From Antedon mediterranea (lineage: Eukaryota; Echinodermata; Crinoidea; Comatulida; Antedonidae): a stretch of DNA of 64,000 nucleotides. Both the position numbers and the translations under genes were made by a program. Position 1 is the stretch's first letter. Every line of letters starts with the position of its first letter. The DNA is taken from NCBI RefSeq assembly GCF_964355755.1, contig NC_092680.1, positions 13,803,001 to 13,867,000 of the forward strand, written 5' to 3'. Below are positions 26,637 through 39,600 of this stretch, piece after piece. The notes under the pieces are model-generated. The model made no database searches. It was not told the DNA's origin and was given only the letters and a program-made list of their open reading frames with translations.

Positions 26637-28194
26637 GAATTCTCAAGGGCCATTAAATATTCAGTTTCAACTTTTAGATTTTATGTGCTTTGAGACTTTG
26701 TTGAGCATTTCTTTAAATGTCTATAGGCCTACTACAGTACATAATAAAGATAAAGATAAGAACAATAATGCAATATACATTGAGATATAAATTATGTAAA
26801 ATAAACCATAAGGATTAATACAATAAACTACAAATAGCCAATTTTTAAGTTTTAATGGAAAAAAATGATTGACTTATGAAAGAACCCTAAAATAAACATA
26901 ACAATCGGATAACCAATTTAAATTAATACACATTAAAAAGTTTCATCATCATGTAAATAATTATCTTAAATTAAAAATGAAAGATATATTTAGGTTAACA
27001 AATTGAATATAATATGTTTCCTTTTTTCTTATAACTCTTGAAAAGTAATGTTACCTGTTATCTGCCAGAGTCACATGTTCTGACCCTTTCCTTTATTTGA
27101 TAAGTGTGTATGTTTTTTACCCTGCCACTGTTTTAGTACAACCGGGAGTACAACACAATTTTGTGTACCCTGCCACTGTTTTGTATCTCTGCCACCGTTT
27201 TTGTATCCCTGCAATCTTCTTTTTTCCCAGAAACTTTGTATACAACACAAGTTTTTGTATCCTAGACCACTGCTTGGTCGTACCGTCTCTGTTTGTGTAC
27301 CCTGACACCGTTTTTGTACCCTGCCACTGTTTTTGTACCCTGCCACCGTTTTTGTACCCTGCTACTGTTTTTGTACCATGCCCCAGTTTTTGTACCCAGC
27401 TGCCATCGTGTTTAACCTGCCACTGTTTTTGTACCCTGTCTCTGTTTTTGTACCCTGACACCGTTTTTGTTCCCTGCCACTGTTTTTTTACCCTGCCACC
27501 GTTTTTGTACCCTGCCACTGTTTTTGTACCCTGCCACCATTTTTGTACCCTGCCACTGTTTGTGTACCTTGCCACTGTTTTTGTACCCTGCCACTGTTTT
27601 TATACCCTGTCACCATTTTTGTACCCTGCCACTGTTTTGTACCCTGCGACTGTTTTTATAGCCTGCAACCGTTTTTGTACCCTGCCACCGTTTTTGTATC
27701 CCTGCCACCGTTTTTGTACCACTGTCATCGTCTTTTTTCCCAGACACTTTGTATACAACACAAGTTTTTGTACCCTAGACCACTGCTTGTCATACCCTGT
27801 CTCTGTTTTTGTACCCTGATACCGTTTTTGTACCATGTCACCGTTTTTGTACCCTGCCACTATTTTTGTACATTGCCACTATTTTTGTACATTGCCACTG
27901 TTTTTGTACCCATCTGCCATCGTTTTTGTACCCTGCCACCGTTTTTGTACCCTGCAACTGTTTATGTACCCAGCTGCCATCGATTTTGTACCCTGCCACT
28001 GTTTTTGTACCCTGCCACCGTTTTTGTACCCTGCCACTGTTTGTGTACCTTGCCACTGTTTATGTATCCTGCGACTGTTTTGTACCCTGCTGCCATCGTT
28101 TTTGTACCCTGCCATCGTTTTTGTACCCTGCCACCGTTTTTGTACCCTGCCACTGTTTTTGTACCCAGCTGCCATCGTTTTTGTACCCTTCCAC

Positions 28195-28378
28195 CAGGGG
28201 ATTCCAGCCTTTAAAACACTGCCTGACATACACAGATATTTTAAGTCATTTTGTGAAAGATATACTTTCCCATTAAATTTAATAAATGGAATATCACAAC
28301 CACTAAGTATTTATTCCTGTATAAGGTCAGCAATCAGATTTCCCGCGAACTATTGTATAAAATCAGTGACGCTATTTT
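28195..28378. repeat. Unique segment embedded in the 19-bp array, copy 1
   Basis: Non-satellite sequence starting CCAGCCTTTAAAACACTGCC and ending near AAAATCAGTGACGCT. It is duplicated almost exactly at 30216-30399 and resembles DNA just outside the array at about 31910-32010 plus 32335-32405. Confidence 0.85.
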
Positions 28379-30215
28379 TGTAAACTGCCACCGTTTTTGT
28401 ACCCTGCCACTGTTTTTGTACCCAGCTGCCATCGTTTTTGTACCCTGCCATCGTTTTTGTACCCTGCCACTGTTTTTGTACCCTGCCACTGTTTTTGTTC
28501 CCTGCCGCTGTTTTTGTACCCTGCCACCGTTTTTGTACCCTGCTACTGTTTTTGTACCCAGCTGACATCGTGTTTGTACCCTGCCACTATTTTTGTACCC
28601 TGTCTCTGTTTTTGTACCCTGACACCGTTTTTGTTCCCTGCCACTGTTTTTGTACCCTGCCACTGTTTTTGTACCCTGCCACCATTTTTGTACCCTGCCA
28701 CTGTTTGTGTACCTTGCCACTATTTTTGTACCCTGCCACTGTTTTTATACCCTGCCACCATTTTTGTACCCTGCCACTGTTTTGTACCCTGCCACTGTTT
28801 TTATAGCCTGCAACCGTTTTTGTACCCTGCCACCGTTTTTGTATCCCTGCCACCGTTTTTGTACCACTGTCATCGTCTTTTTTCCCAGACACTTTGTATA
28901 CAACACAAAGTTTTTGTACCCTGCTACTGTTTTTGTACCATGCCCCAGTTTTTGTACCCAGCTGACATCGTGTTTGTACCCTGCCACTGTTTTTGTACCC
29001 TGTCTCTGATTTTGTGCCCTGACACCGTTTTTGTTCCCTGCCACTGTTTTTGTAACCTGCCACCGTTTTTGTACCCTGCCACCGTTTTTGTACCCTGCCA
29101 CTGTTTTTGTACCCTGCCACCATTTTTGTACCCTGCCACTGTTTGTGTACCTTGCCACTGTTTTTTTACCCTGCCACTGTTTTTATACCCTGCCACCATT
29201 TTTGTACCCTGCCACTGTTTTGTACCCTATGACTGTTTTTATAGCCTGCAACCGTTTTTGTACCCTGCCACCGTTTTTGTATCCCTGCCACCGTTTTTGT
29301 ACCACTGTCATCGTCTTTTTTCCCAGACACTTTGTATACAACACAAGTTTTTGTACCCTGCTACTGTTTTTGTACCATGCCCCAGTTTTTGTACCCAGCT
29401 GACATCGTGTTTGTACCCTGCCACTGTTTTTGTACCCTGTCTCTGTTTTTTTGTACCCTGACACCCTTTTTGTTCCCTGCCACTGTTTTTGTACCCTGCC
29501 ACCGTTTTTGTACCCTGCCACTGTTTTTGTACCCTGCCACCATTTTTGTACCCTGCCACTGTTTGTGTACCTTGCCACTGTTTTTGTACCCTGCCACTGT
29601 TTTTATACCCTGCCACCATTTTTGTACCCTGCCACTGTTTTTATACCCTGCCACCATTTTTGTACCCTGCCACTGTTTTGTACCCTGCGACTGTTTTTAT
29701 AGCCTGCAACCGTTTTTGTACCCTGCCACCGTTTTTGTACCACTGTCATCGTCTTTTTTCCCAGACACTTTGTATACAACACAAGTTTTTGTACCCTAGA
29801 CCACTGCTTGTCATACCCTGTCTCTGTTTTTGTACCCTGATACCGTTTTTGTACCATGTCACCGTTTTTGTACCCTGCCACTATTTTTGTACATTGCCAC
29901 TATTTTTGTACATTGCCACTGTTTTTGTACCCATCTGCCATCGTTTTTGTACCCTGCCACCGTTTTTGTACCCTGCAACTGTTTATGTACCCAGCTGCCA
30001 TCGATTTTGTACCCTGCCACTGTTTTTGTACCCTGCCACCGTTTTTGTACCCTGCCACTGTTTGTGTACCTTGCCACTGTTTATGTACCCTGCGACTGTT
30101 TTGTACCCTGCTGCCATCGTTTTTGTACCCTGCCATCGTTTTTGTACCCTGCCACCGTTTTTGTACCCTGCCACTGTTTTTGTACCCAGCTGCCAACGTT
30201 TTTGTACCCTTCCAC

Positions 30216-30399
30216 CAGGGGATTCCAGCCTTTAAAACACTGCCTGACATACACAGATATTTTAAGTCATTTTGTGAAAGATATACTTTCCCATTAAATT
30301 TAATAAATGGAATATCACAACCACTAAGTATTTATTCCTGTATAAGGTCAGCAATCAGATTTCCCGCGAACTATTGTATAAAATCAGTGACGCTGTTTT
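30216..30399. repeat. Unique segment embedded in the 19-bp array, copy 2
   Basis: Second copy of the embedded segment, 2021 bp from the first, with flanking satellite also duplicated. It shows that a block of at least 780 bp was copied as a unit. Confidence 0.85.
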
Positions 30400-31299
30400 T
30401 GTACACTGCCACCGTTTTTGTACCCTGCCACCGTTTTTGTACCCTGCCACTGTTTTTGTACCCAGCTGCCATCGTTTTTGTACCCTGCCATCGTTTTTGT
30501 ACCCTGCCACCGTTTTTGTACCCTGCCACTGTTTTTGTACCCTGCCACCGTTTTTGTATCCTGCCACCGTTTTTGTACCCTGTCACTGTTTTTTTACCCA
30601 GCTGCTATCGTTTTTGTACCCTGCCACCGTTTTTGTACCCTGCCACCATTTTTATACCCTCCACTGTTTTTGTACCCTGCTCATTTTTTTTTACCCAACT
30701 GCCATCGTTTTTGTACCCTGCCACCGTTTTTGTACCCTGCCACTATTTCTGTACCCTGCCACTGTTTTTGTACCCATCTGCTATCGTTTTTGTACCCTGC
30801 CACCGTTTTTGTACCCTGTCACCGTTTTTGTACCCTGCCACTGTTTTTGTACCCTGCTACTGTTTCTGTACCCAGCTGCCATCTATTTTGTACCTTGTCA
30901 CCGTTTTTGTACCCTGCCACTGTTTTTGTACCCTGCTACTGTTTTTGTACCCTGCTACTGTTTTTGTACCCAGCTGCCATCGATTTTGTACCCTGCCACT
31001 GTTTTTGTACCACCCTGCTACCGTTTTTGTACCCTGTCACTGTTTGTGTACTCTGCCACTGTTTTTGTACCCTGCCACTGTTTTTATACCCTGCCACCGT
31101 TTTTGTACCCAGTCAATGTTTTTGTACAAAACAATTTTTTTTTTACTAATTTTTTGTACCCAGAAACTGTTTTTGTATCCTGCCACTGTTTTTCTTGTCA
31201 TTGTATTTTAATGTTGTCATCGTTTTATAACAATTTTATACAATGTAAAATAGAACAAAATACGTGATAATTGCAAATAAATATAATTTCAATTTCAAT

Positions 31300-31870
31300 T
31301 TAATTTTATTTCCACAATATAATAACATACATACAGGATAATAAATTCATTGAAGTAATCATGTGGAGAGAGAGTCATAATAGCGCATGCAGCAAGTCAG
31401 ATTTTCTGATCCTCCACAATGAATCTTCCGAGAAAGATCTTTTATTGATTTTCGATGCGCTTCCATTCAATTTTAAAATCGCTTTGAGGCCTGCCGCCTC
31501 AATCCATCAAGAGGAATGGTGGGGGATATTTGAACTCCATGGTATATCTGGCTTAGGCCTAACCCTTTTGCAATTAATTCTTTCTAATAGTTCTGTTGTA
31601 CATTTTCTTCCAGGTCTTTTAATTTCAACCACGGGCTCGTCGTTTATATTATCAAGTAGACGGTCATTGATCTCGTATAAAATCGCGTAGAGTTATCAAA
31701 TTTAAATTGTGTTCATTTCGGGGTTCATTTGTATCAATTATGTATGTTTGTTGCTGCTGTACATTGTCTACAAGATGTCCACCACCCAACAACAGGTGAA
31801 TAAAACATGAAACACTATATGCTTTCGTGATATATTTATAGCACTGTTCGGAAGTACTCATGATTGACTA
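31300..31870. other. Possible decayed coding remnant
   Basis: On the minus strand a 65-codon frame (31664-31861) runs into a second frame with a plausible continuation (DEPVVEIKRPGRKCTTELL-like residues) after a frameshift near 31670. The plus-strand 109-codon frame at 31361-31690 overlaps the same DNA. I recognise neither. A degraded pseudogene or retroelement ORF is possible, and chance is not excluded. Confidence 0.25.
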
Positions 31871-31904
31871 TAGTCTATCAATCCATTTTGTTCCCAAAAT
31901 CGAT

Positions 31905-32405
31905 CAAAGGGCTTCCAGCCTTTAAAACGCTGCCTGATGACATACGAAGATATTTTAAGTCATTTTGTGAAAGATATATACTTTCCCATTAAATTTAATA
32001 AATTGAATATCACACGGCCATCCCAATTCCCTAGCAAAACTATTGTTCATGTTTAAAAGTATTTATTTAATGTGTCTGTAGTTCTAGTTAAATTGCTTTG
32101 CTTTGCAAAAAGCAGCATTGAGAAATATTTAGATTTTTTTTTTTTCATTTCATTTCATTTATTTCAATATCATTATCGCAGCGTTAGCTGAATTACAAAG
32201 ATATTTACATTTGTTCAATATTAAAATTTGTAAAAAAGTATAAAACCAATGATAAAAAAATATAAAAAAGGAGGAAATTTACACAAGAAATACAATACAG
32301 GAACATTCAAAAAGTTAGCTTATATTATAAACAACCACTAAAGTATTTATTCCTGTAAAAGGTCAGAAATCAAATTTCCCGCAAACTATTGTATAAAATC
32401 AGTGA
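31905..32405. repeat. Outlying copy of the embedded segment, split by an insertion
   Basis: Two halves (about 31910-32010 and 32335-32405) match consecutive parts of the segments in the array at 28195 and 30216. About 320 bp lies between them, with a CATTTCATTTCATTTATTTC tract and GCAGCG..CTGAATTACAA words that match 59098-59165, typical of a LINE/SINE 3' tail (minus orientation). Confidence 0.65.
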
Positions 32406-32949
32406 CCTATCTAATAGTAAATTGATTGGTTAATACCCAGTCAGTGAGGACCTGATTGACAAGCAGTGCCTGTTTGCTATTGGTCATTGGTAAGATGAAG
32501 TTGAAAATGGACAGCAAGTTATTCTAACACTTGCAGTCTTAAATAAACACGCTGGCATTTTTATTACACCACAGAGTATTATTCCTGTCAACTTATACCA
32601 CAATTGACATGTTGAGGGGATAGGTCATCCACTGATTCAGTGGATGCCAAACGTAACGCTAAAGTAGCCTGGTCCGCGTAATGAATACAGAACAGACACT
32701 GAGAAAAATATTAGCCGATATCAAGGTTCCCGGGCACGCTAACATTCAATTTATACATTGTCTACCAACAAATGGGAATAACCCCCAGTAGCCCATGGGC
32801 TGAAGGGGGTTACCGTGCATTCCCCACACAGTTAAACTTCTTTGGTATCATTTTATTCCCACGGACATACATATAGAGTGAAAAAATCGATGTTAACAAG
32901 AAAAATATAGGGATGCATTGTATGTACAATCATCAGTGTTTTATCTTCA

Positions 32950-34025
32950 AATATTTTTTGGGGTAGGGGGTGACATTTATCCTAATAATCCAAGAATCCA
33001 ACATCTAATTAGTATTATCTTAGTAACATTGTGTAGCATACATCTTTTAAAATCTGTTAAAATTTAAATAAAATTAATCGGAAGATTATTAAGGTCAGTA
33101 GAGGTCAAAAGGTCGTTGACCTTTTGCAAAATGCAAATTTTTTCCAAAATATAGATAAATTTCAATATCGTATATACAATTTTCAATATTTTTTATCTTA
33201 ATTGGGTTTTACTTGTGTTTACTGACATATTGAATAAGAAAATATATGTTAACAAGATAAAAATTGCATTTCAATAAATACAAGTTGTTATTTTTTATTG
33301 TTAAAAATTGCAATAAAAATACATTTTTTGGGGTAGGGGGTAACAATAATAGCAATAACCCAAGAATCAAACATCTAATTAGTATGATCTTGGTGTCGTT
33401 GTGTAGCATTCATGTATTTTAATCATATAAAATTTGAATAAAATTAATCGAACCATTTTTAAGGTCAGTAGAGGTCAAAAGGTCACTGACCTTTTGCAAA
33501 ATTTTAAATATTTGCCATAATGAGATACATTTCAATATCAAATCTCCAATTTTCAATATTTTTTATTTTAATTGTGTTTTACTTGTGTTTACTGACATAT
33601 TGAATAACAAAATATGTGTTAACATGAAAAAAATTGCACTGCATTAATATCATTGTCATGTAATTTTATTATTCTTCAAAATTGCAATAAAAAGACGTTT
33701 TTGGGGTAGGGGGTAGCATTAATACCAATAACCCAAGAATCTAACATCTAATTAGTACGATCTTGGTATCGATGTGTAGCATATATGTTTTTGTAATCAT
33801 GTAGAATTTAAATGAAATTAATCGAACGATTACTAAGGTCAGTAGAGGTCAAAAGGTCACTGACCTTTTGCAAAAATGTAATTTTTTGGCAAAATGAGAT
33901 ATATTTCAAAATCAGATCTCCAATTCTCGATATTTTTTTATTTGAATTGTCTTTTACTTGTGCTTACCTACATATTGAATAAGAAAATGTCTGTTAAGAT
34001 AAAAAATTGCAGTACATTGTATAAA
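32950..34025. repeat. Three tandem units of about 370 bp
   Basis: GGGGTAGGGGG starts at 32960, 33330 and 33703, giving periods of 370 and 373. Each unit contains ATCTAATTAGTA, a CAAAAGGTC hairpin stem with a 3-nt loop and GACCTTTTG arm, TTTTACTTGTG and ACATATTGAATAA. No protein coding is seen; the small frame at 33209-33409 is noise. Confidence 0.9.
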
Positions 34026-34029
34026 AATT

Positions 34030-34735
34030 GTGATTTGTGATTTTACTTGTAAAATGGAGTATCCCAGTGACAATTTTTCTATTTTGCACTTCAACAAACG
34101 TAGTTTCAACCAGAATCAGGAAGGTATAATGCATTTTCTTTCAAATCTTAAACATGATTTCACTATTATTGCCCTCTCTGAAACGTGGTTTAATGTTAAA
34201 CAAAGTAATTTAATACATATTGAGGATTACACGCTGTTTAACACCCAACGTCGTGACTAACGATCATTCTGAATCGATATTTGTGGAAATCATTAATCCT
34301 GACTCTAAAAATATAATTGTTGGAAATGTGTACCGCGCACATAGGACAGACACAGACTTATTTATTTCAGATCTGATACATTATTAAAAGTAACAGAAGA
34401 GAACAAGAAATGCTATGTATCTGGGGACTTTAATTTTGATTTACTTTGTGTTAATATGAATAAAACAATTAATTACTTTTTAAATATGTTCTACATGAAC
34501 AATATGTTTCCCCTCATTTATAGACCAACACGAATAACGCATATTCTTCAAGCCACTCTTCTTGACAATATCTTTACTAATGTAATCACACATCCTATCC
34601 GATGGTGTGTTTATATGGGATGTTACAGACCATTACCCTGTTTTTCAAATCACGAATTCCCTGAAAATGATTGTATAGTTATCATACAGTATAGATTTAA
34701 ATAATAATTACCATGATTTTTATTGTTTATTAATT
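34030..34735 (+). pseudogene. LINE endonuclease fragment
   Basis: Pieces of an endonuclease domain in shifting frames: NFSILHFNKRSFNQNQ and IIALSETWF (34030-34260), then an IVGNVYRAHR-like segment near 34310, SGDFNFDLL near 34425 and a PTRITH..LDNIFTN segment (34456-34704). There is no reverse transcriptase downstream. This is a degraded, truncated CR1/L2-like element. Confidence 0.75.
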
Positions 34736-34780
34736 TCTTCTGTAATTTATCATTGTATAGAAAAAATGTAGTGCAGAGTA

Positions 34781-34995
34781 AAGGAACCATGTCAAAATTA
34801 TTATACTGCAGTAACTACAGTAACTACACTTTTATCCAATAATTTGTTTGGTTAATCATACACACATTGTTTAAAAAAAACTTTTAACCTAAACATAAAC
34901 CAACATTGAAACAAACTGAAAGCATGCATTACTGCAGTAAACAAAATGTCGTTACTGCAGTAACTGCAGTAGAATAATTCCGACATGATCCCCCT
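34781..34995. mobile_element. Small MITE with TACTGCAGTA ends
   Basis: Imperfect inverted repeats of about 40 bp: the left end has CCATGTCAAAATTATTATAC then TGCAGTAACTACAGTAAC, and the right end is its near complement (GTTACTGCAGTAACTGCAG, then GAATAATTCCGACATGATC). TA lies at both outer edges (34779-34780; 34996-34997), compatible with a mariner-type TA duplication. No coding capacity. Confidence 0.55.
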
Positions 34996-34999
34996 AAGT

Positions 35000-35832
35000 G
35001 TAATTGTTTAAACTATTTTATTTTGCGCTTTCTAATCCGATCAAAGATGATGGTATCTAAACATAGTATATATAACTTTTTTTTTATAGTTTTTTTAAAG
35101 TCGCCTCCATTTTACTTATTCAGGATGGATGCAGTATTATCATACTACATGTATAAACATTTAGTACTACAAACACTACTGATTTCAATATGGTACTATA
35201 TAAAAGAATAATTACAAAATATGATTTATAATTTTTCTTTCGGTAATAAAAAAAAAAGTGAAATAGATTGAATCATGGTTTTGGTATTTGCCTCTTATAT
35301 ATACAAATATATTTTATAAAAAAACAGTATAAGACGTATAAATGCATACACATTATGTTGACCATATTTTAGAAAATAATATAGCGATTATTAAATAATA
35401 TGAAATTATGCTTTAAAAATGTATTATCCCCCAAAAACATGAACAATGAAAATTACTAAAATCAAACTTTCCGTAGAAAGAAAAACTCCAAAACAATGTT
35501 TTCATTTATAAAAAGACAAAATAAACGGTTAAATTCAACCAAAACCTGGCAACCAATTTGACTATTTTTGCTTTAAGTGTTTTCAAGTAAATTTTTTTTT
35601 CCGAGTATTAAAACATTTTTTTTTTCAGGGAGACAATATATCTTTAAATAATACGGTACTTTAACTTCAATCTTTAGATTCGATTGTGAACGGTATATGT
35701 AATATGATGCATTTATTTGTAAATGTGTTCTTTCATATTAATTTGTCTGGTTTTATTATATATTAACCAACCATATTATTATATTATGATTTTTATTCAC
35801 TATTTGTGTACAATGACTGTAGCCAAATGATG
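35000..35832. other. AT-rich spacer left of the Polinton
   Basis: About 830 bp of AT-rich DNA without recognisable genes or repeats. The 62-codon frame at 35023-35211 has no supporting features. It is the genomic flank into which the Polinton inserted. Confidence 0.5.
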
Positions 35833-35838
35833 TATATA
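35833..35838. repeat. Target-site duplication, left (TATATA)
   Basis: Six-base TATATA directly before the AG that begins the Polinton. It is matched by TATATA at 51459-51464. Six-base duplications are the rule for Polintons. Confidence 0.9.
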
Positions 35839-36268
35839 AGTAGAGGTAGAGGGAATACAGTCCAAAATGGAAGGTCATACCCCCAGGGCAGGAGTATTCC
35901 AGACCCGAAAGGAATGTCATATCCCCAGGGCATATTTCATATTTTCTATTGTTTAATTTCCTGCTATTGTATTAATAATTAGTGAAAGGTTATTCTTTGT
36001 ACCAGACCGGAAAGGAATGTCATATCCCCAGGGTATATATTATATTTTCTATTGTTTAATTTCCTGTTATTGTAATATTAATTAGCGAAAGGTCATTCTT
36101 TGTTAGGGAAGGGGGTTTGTTATTTTGGCGGGGTTTTCGTTTTGGCCTGGGTTATAATTGTAGTTGGTGATGAATTTGTATTTTAAATATATTAGTGAAG
36201 GTAGTTCTTTGTTTGAGGATTGCTATTGTTATTTTTAGGCGGTTTGACCATTGCATAGGTCACCTTTG
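35839..36268 (+). repeat. Polinton left terminal inverted repeat
   Basis: Begins AGTAGAGGTAGAGGGAATAC and ends near GGTCACCTTTG. It contains two copies of a roughly 102-bp subunit marked by GGAATGTCATATCCCCAGGG and TTCTATTGTTTAATTTCC. A weaker relative of its inner part follows at about 36361-36435. Confidence 0.92.
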
Positions 36269-36657
36269 AGTTTCCTAATTATTAAAGAGTGTTTGACCAA
36301 TCATAATAGTGTAAAGCTCATTGGAAGGTTAAAAAATAATGTAATTTGATTTTAATTAGTGAAGGTAATTCTTTGTTTGAGGAGTACTATTGTTATTATT
36401 TTGTCGACTTATCCACTACAATGGTCACCTTTGTGTAGTATTAATTAATTAATCCGTTTCCTCCCTCAGTGTTTTCGGGTGAAGACTAAATCTACTGGTC
36501 ACTATTGTGGGCGGGGTTTCCTAATTACTAAAGAATGTCTGACCAATCGTAATCGTCGCGGGAAGGTTTTAATAACCGTGTGTTACTTGTTTAGTTCATC
36601 ATTCATTTACTAATTCTTCAAAGTTTCGGTACCGATTTTTTTCTTCAAAGTTTTGCA
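36269..36657. promoter_or_regulatory. Leader between left inverted repeat and polymerase gene
   Basis: About 390 bp with no gene. It holds a degenerate repeat of the inner TIR (GAAGGTAATTCTTTGTTTGAGG, then ATGGTCACCTTTG), and the sequence CTTCAAAGTTT occurs twice shortly before the polymerase ATG at 36658. It should contain the polymerase promoter, but no clear TATA box is seen. Confidence 0.45.
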
Positions 36658-39600
36658 ATGTCTCAATTCGCTTCTTCCTCAACTGATTCTAACGATAGTT
36701 TATTTATCGAGTGTCAAAGAGCTGTTGACGCTATAGTTAATCTATCGCGCGCTAATTTATCTGACGATAATATCCCAGATGTGGGTTTACTAGAGGATTT
36801 TGTGTTTGGAGACCAGGACTTTGATTTACCGGTCAGTCAAAGTATTTCTGAAACCGGTAGTCTTTCTCTTACGGATATATGTGATAACGCCATAGAGATT
36901 GTTCAAGATCTGTCTGAAAGTTTAATAATTGATCACGTAGAAGTAAGTGTTTTTTTGTTTAATATATTTTTAACGTAATCATTTTTTTTTAATTACCGTA
37001 TATAACTCGTAGAGTAGCTTGTGTAAACGAACGTGTTTCTGTGTTTACAGTACCAACGCGTTTCCTTTCTAATTTTTTTTTAAATTTTTTTCTTTAGTAT
37101 GGTATTGGTGCACACACCAAATGTTTGAAAATGAGGGAAAGTGTCGAGGATAGTGATTCTCAGGAGTCTTCGGTTATTGATGAGGTAACTATCATTTTAT
37201 TTTCTTTACTATTGTTGTTGTATTAAAGCGCTTTATTTCTATTTCTTTACCGTTATACTTTTTTATTTCAGCCTGTACCGGTACAATACGGGAAAGGAGC
37301 CAACAGGAAAAGATCAAGGATAGCCGAAGAAGAAGAAGTTGACGATAATGACAGCGATGAATTGAACCTTGACGAGGTAGATTTAAGTCATTTTTGTACA
37401 ATAAATAAATTAGTCGATAGGTTTAATCAACGTTTTAACGCTACTATTAGCGATTTTGTAGTTAATTTTTTTAATGTAGACCATTTAAGTTTAGAGGTGT
37501 TCCTGCCCACTCTTTATAGAATTTTCGAGCATGTCGTCGATAATCTTTGCATTAACGTGCATGTCGACGATATGCTTCGGATAGTTATTCAGGCTGAGGG
37601 GTTGGATACACCTATCTCTATTCCTTTTGGACGGAGGGCCCATCTGACAGCTGATGTTATTTTTGCAGCCATCATGAAGGTCCTTCAGTCCAAAACTGAT
37701 ATATTTATTAATAAAAAATTTAAGTTTAACGTTCTCCATATGAGAATGCCTAGGGGTGGGGGCCATAGAAGAAACGGTATCGACAAACTGTTTAATTCTA
37801 GAAGTGTAATTAAGATTAAGAATGATGGTAACGAAACTATCTGCTGCGCACGCGCTATTGTTACGGGTATTTCCATGATCGAAGACAAAATTAACAACGT
37901 GACTAGGTGGAATAATGTTAGGAGAGGTCGAGGCCAACAAAAAACAGCCGCCCTTCATTTACTTAGAGATTCGGGGGTTAGGGAGCAAGCTTGCGGCATC
38001 GAGGAATTAAAAAAGATGCAATCCAAATTACCAAATTATCAAATTATTGTCCTTTCCAAAGACAATTTAAATTCTGTAATTTTTAGCGGCGATTATTGTA
38101 AGAAGCAGATTTATCTTTACCATCATGATAATCATTACGACTTCATATCAACAATAACAGGTTTTTTAAAAGTAGATTATTACTGTGACAAATGTTTCAA
38201 GGGCTATAAGCACAAACATTCTCACAATTGCCAATATACGTGTGTGCTTTGTAAGCACAACGATTGTGACCCTTCCATTAACACACGTGTAAATAGTACT
38301 GTAGAGTGTAAAGAGTGCAATAGATTTTTTAAACACCAGCAATGTTTCACCAATCATAAAAAATCTCCTGATTCTAAAAAAGTTTCAGTATGTGACAAAA
38401 TTAAAAATTGTACAACTTGTGATAGGATTATTCAAAAAGATCACAATTGTCAAAACCGTTTTTGTAGAATTTGTCGGACTTTCGTTTCATACGATCATCA
38501 ATGCTACATGGAACCGGTTGTAGCCCCTAAACATACTGAAAAAAAGTTTAAGAATCAGGAGGACCAAAAAAGGGCTGTCACTAAATATTTCTTTTTTGAT
38601 TTTGAATGCACGCAAGAAACTGGCGAACACAAACCAAATTTATGCGTTCTTCAAAAAACTTGTCTTAATTGTATCGATGGTGCTAATGACTCTGACGAGT
38701 GCGACGTGTGTGGGGAGAAATCAATGACTTTTCACGGGGAGACTGCATGCGTAGATTTTTGCAATTACGTTTTTAACGAATACAAATATAATCATAACAT
38801 TACGTGTATCGCTCACAACCTCCAGGGCTACGATAGTTACTTCGTGCTCGAGTACCTATACAAAAACTGTATTGTCCCAGATATTATTGCTCGCGGTGGT
38901 AAACCTATTTCAATTAAGGTTAAAGAAACGAGTATCCGATTCATTGATTCCCTTTCATTTCTACCCATGTCTCTATCCAAATTACCCAAAACTTTTGGCA
39001 TCGCCGAGCTAAAAAAAGGTTACTTTCCTCATTATTTCAATACTTTAGAAAATAAAAATTACGTAGGTCCTTATCCCGATTCTTCCACCTATTCCCCCGA
39101 TAAAATGACTACTTCAGGCCGAGAATCATTCTTTAAATGGTATAATCAGAAAATTGAAACTAATCAAATTTTCAATCTCCAAAAAGAACTCGTCGAGTAT
39201 TGCATCAGCGATGTGGATATTCTCAGAAAGTGTTGTCTTACTTTTAGGCATCTTTTTTTGAAAGTAACTACATCGCCGAAAAACCCTCTACTCGGAGGCG
39301 TTGACCCCTTTTCAAATAATTTAATGACAATTGCCTCGGCGTGTAATCACGTCTTTTCTAGAAATTTTTTAAAACCATCCTCCATCGCTTTATTTCCACC
39401 ATCAGGGTATATGACAACCGTTAACCATTCTCACTCTAGCATGGAATGGCTGTGCTACGAGTCGCATAAAAGGGGGGTCTTTATCCATCATGCGAGAAAT
39501 GGAGGGGAAAAAATGTTTGGGCCTTACTTTGTCGACGGCGCATGTTTAGAAAACAAAATTATTTTTGAATTTATGGGCTGTTTGTTCCACGGGTGCCAAG

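Larger units (their letters stand above)
27110..31205. repeat. 19-bp satellite array with higher-order blocks
   Basis: The unit is GTACCCTGCCACTGTTTTT, with C/T variation at the CACCG/CACTG position and occasional one-base indels or inserted pieces (an AGCTGCCATCG variant; a CTTTTTTCCCAGACACTTTG piece at about 27215, 27730, 28870, 29310 and 29755). Because 19 leaves remainder 1 on division by 3, three units give a 57-nt, 19-residue period and several frames on both strands stay open, up to 451 codons. The peptides (PATVFVPCHRFCTLP-like) only echo the unit. A block at about 27600-28380 recurs at about 29620-30400 (offset 2021). Confidence 0.95.

Noticed and set aside
14750-31205. CRISPR-like arrays
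   Set aside because: Units are contiguous, without unique spacers, and the window is eukaryotic; these are satellites.
28397-31211. Long open frames (354 and 451 codons) on the plus strand and matching ones on the minus strand
   Set aside because: They are translations of the 19-bp satellite, with no start context, introns or non-repeat domains.
37491-37958. 155-codon minus-strand frame inside the polymerase gene
   Set aside because: It is a shadow frame of the conserved plus-strand polymerase exon.
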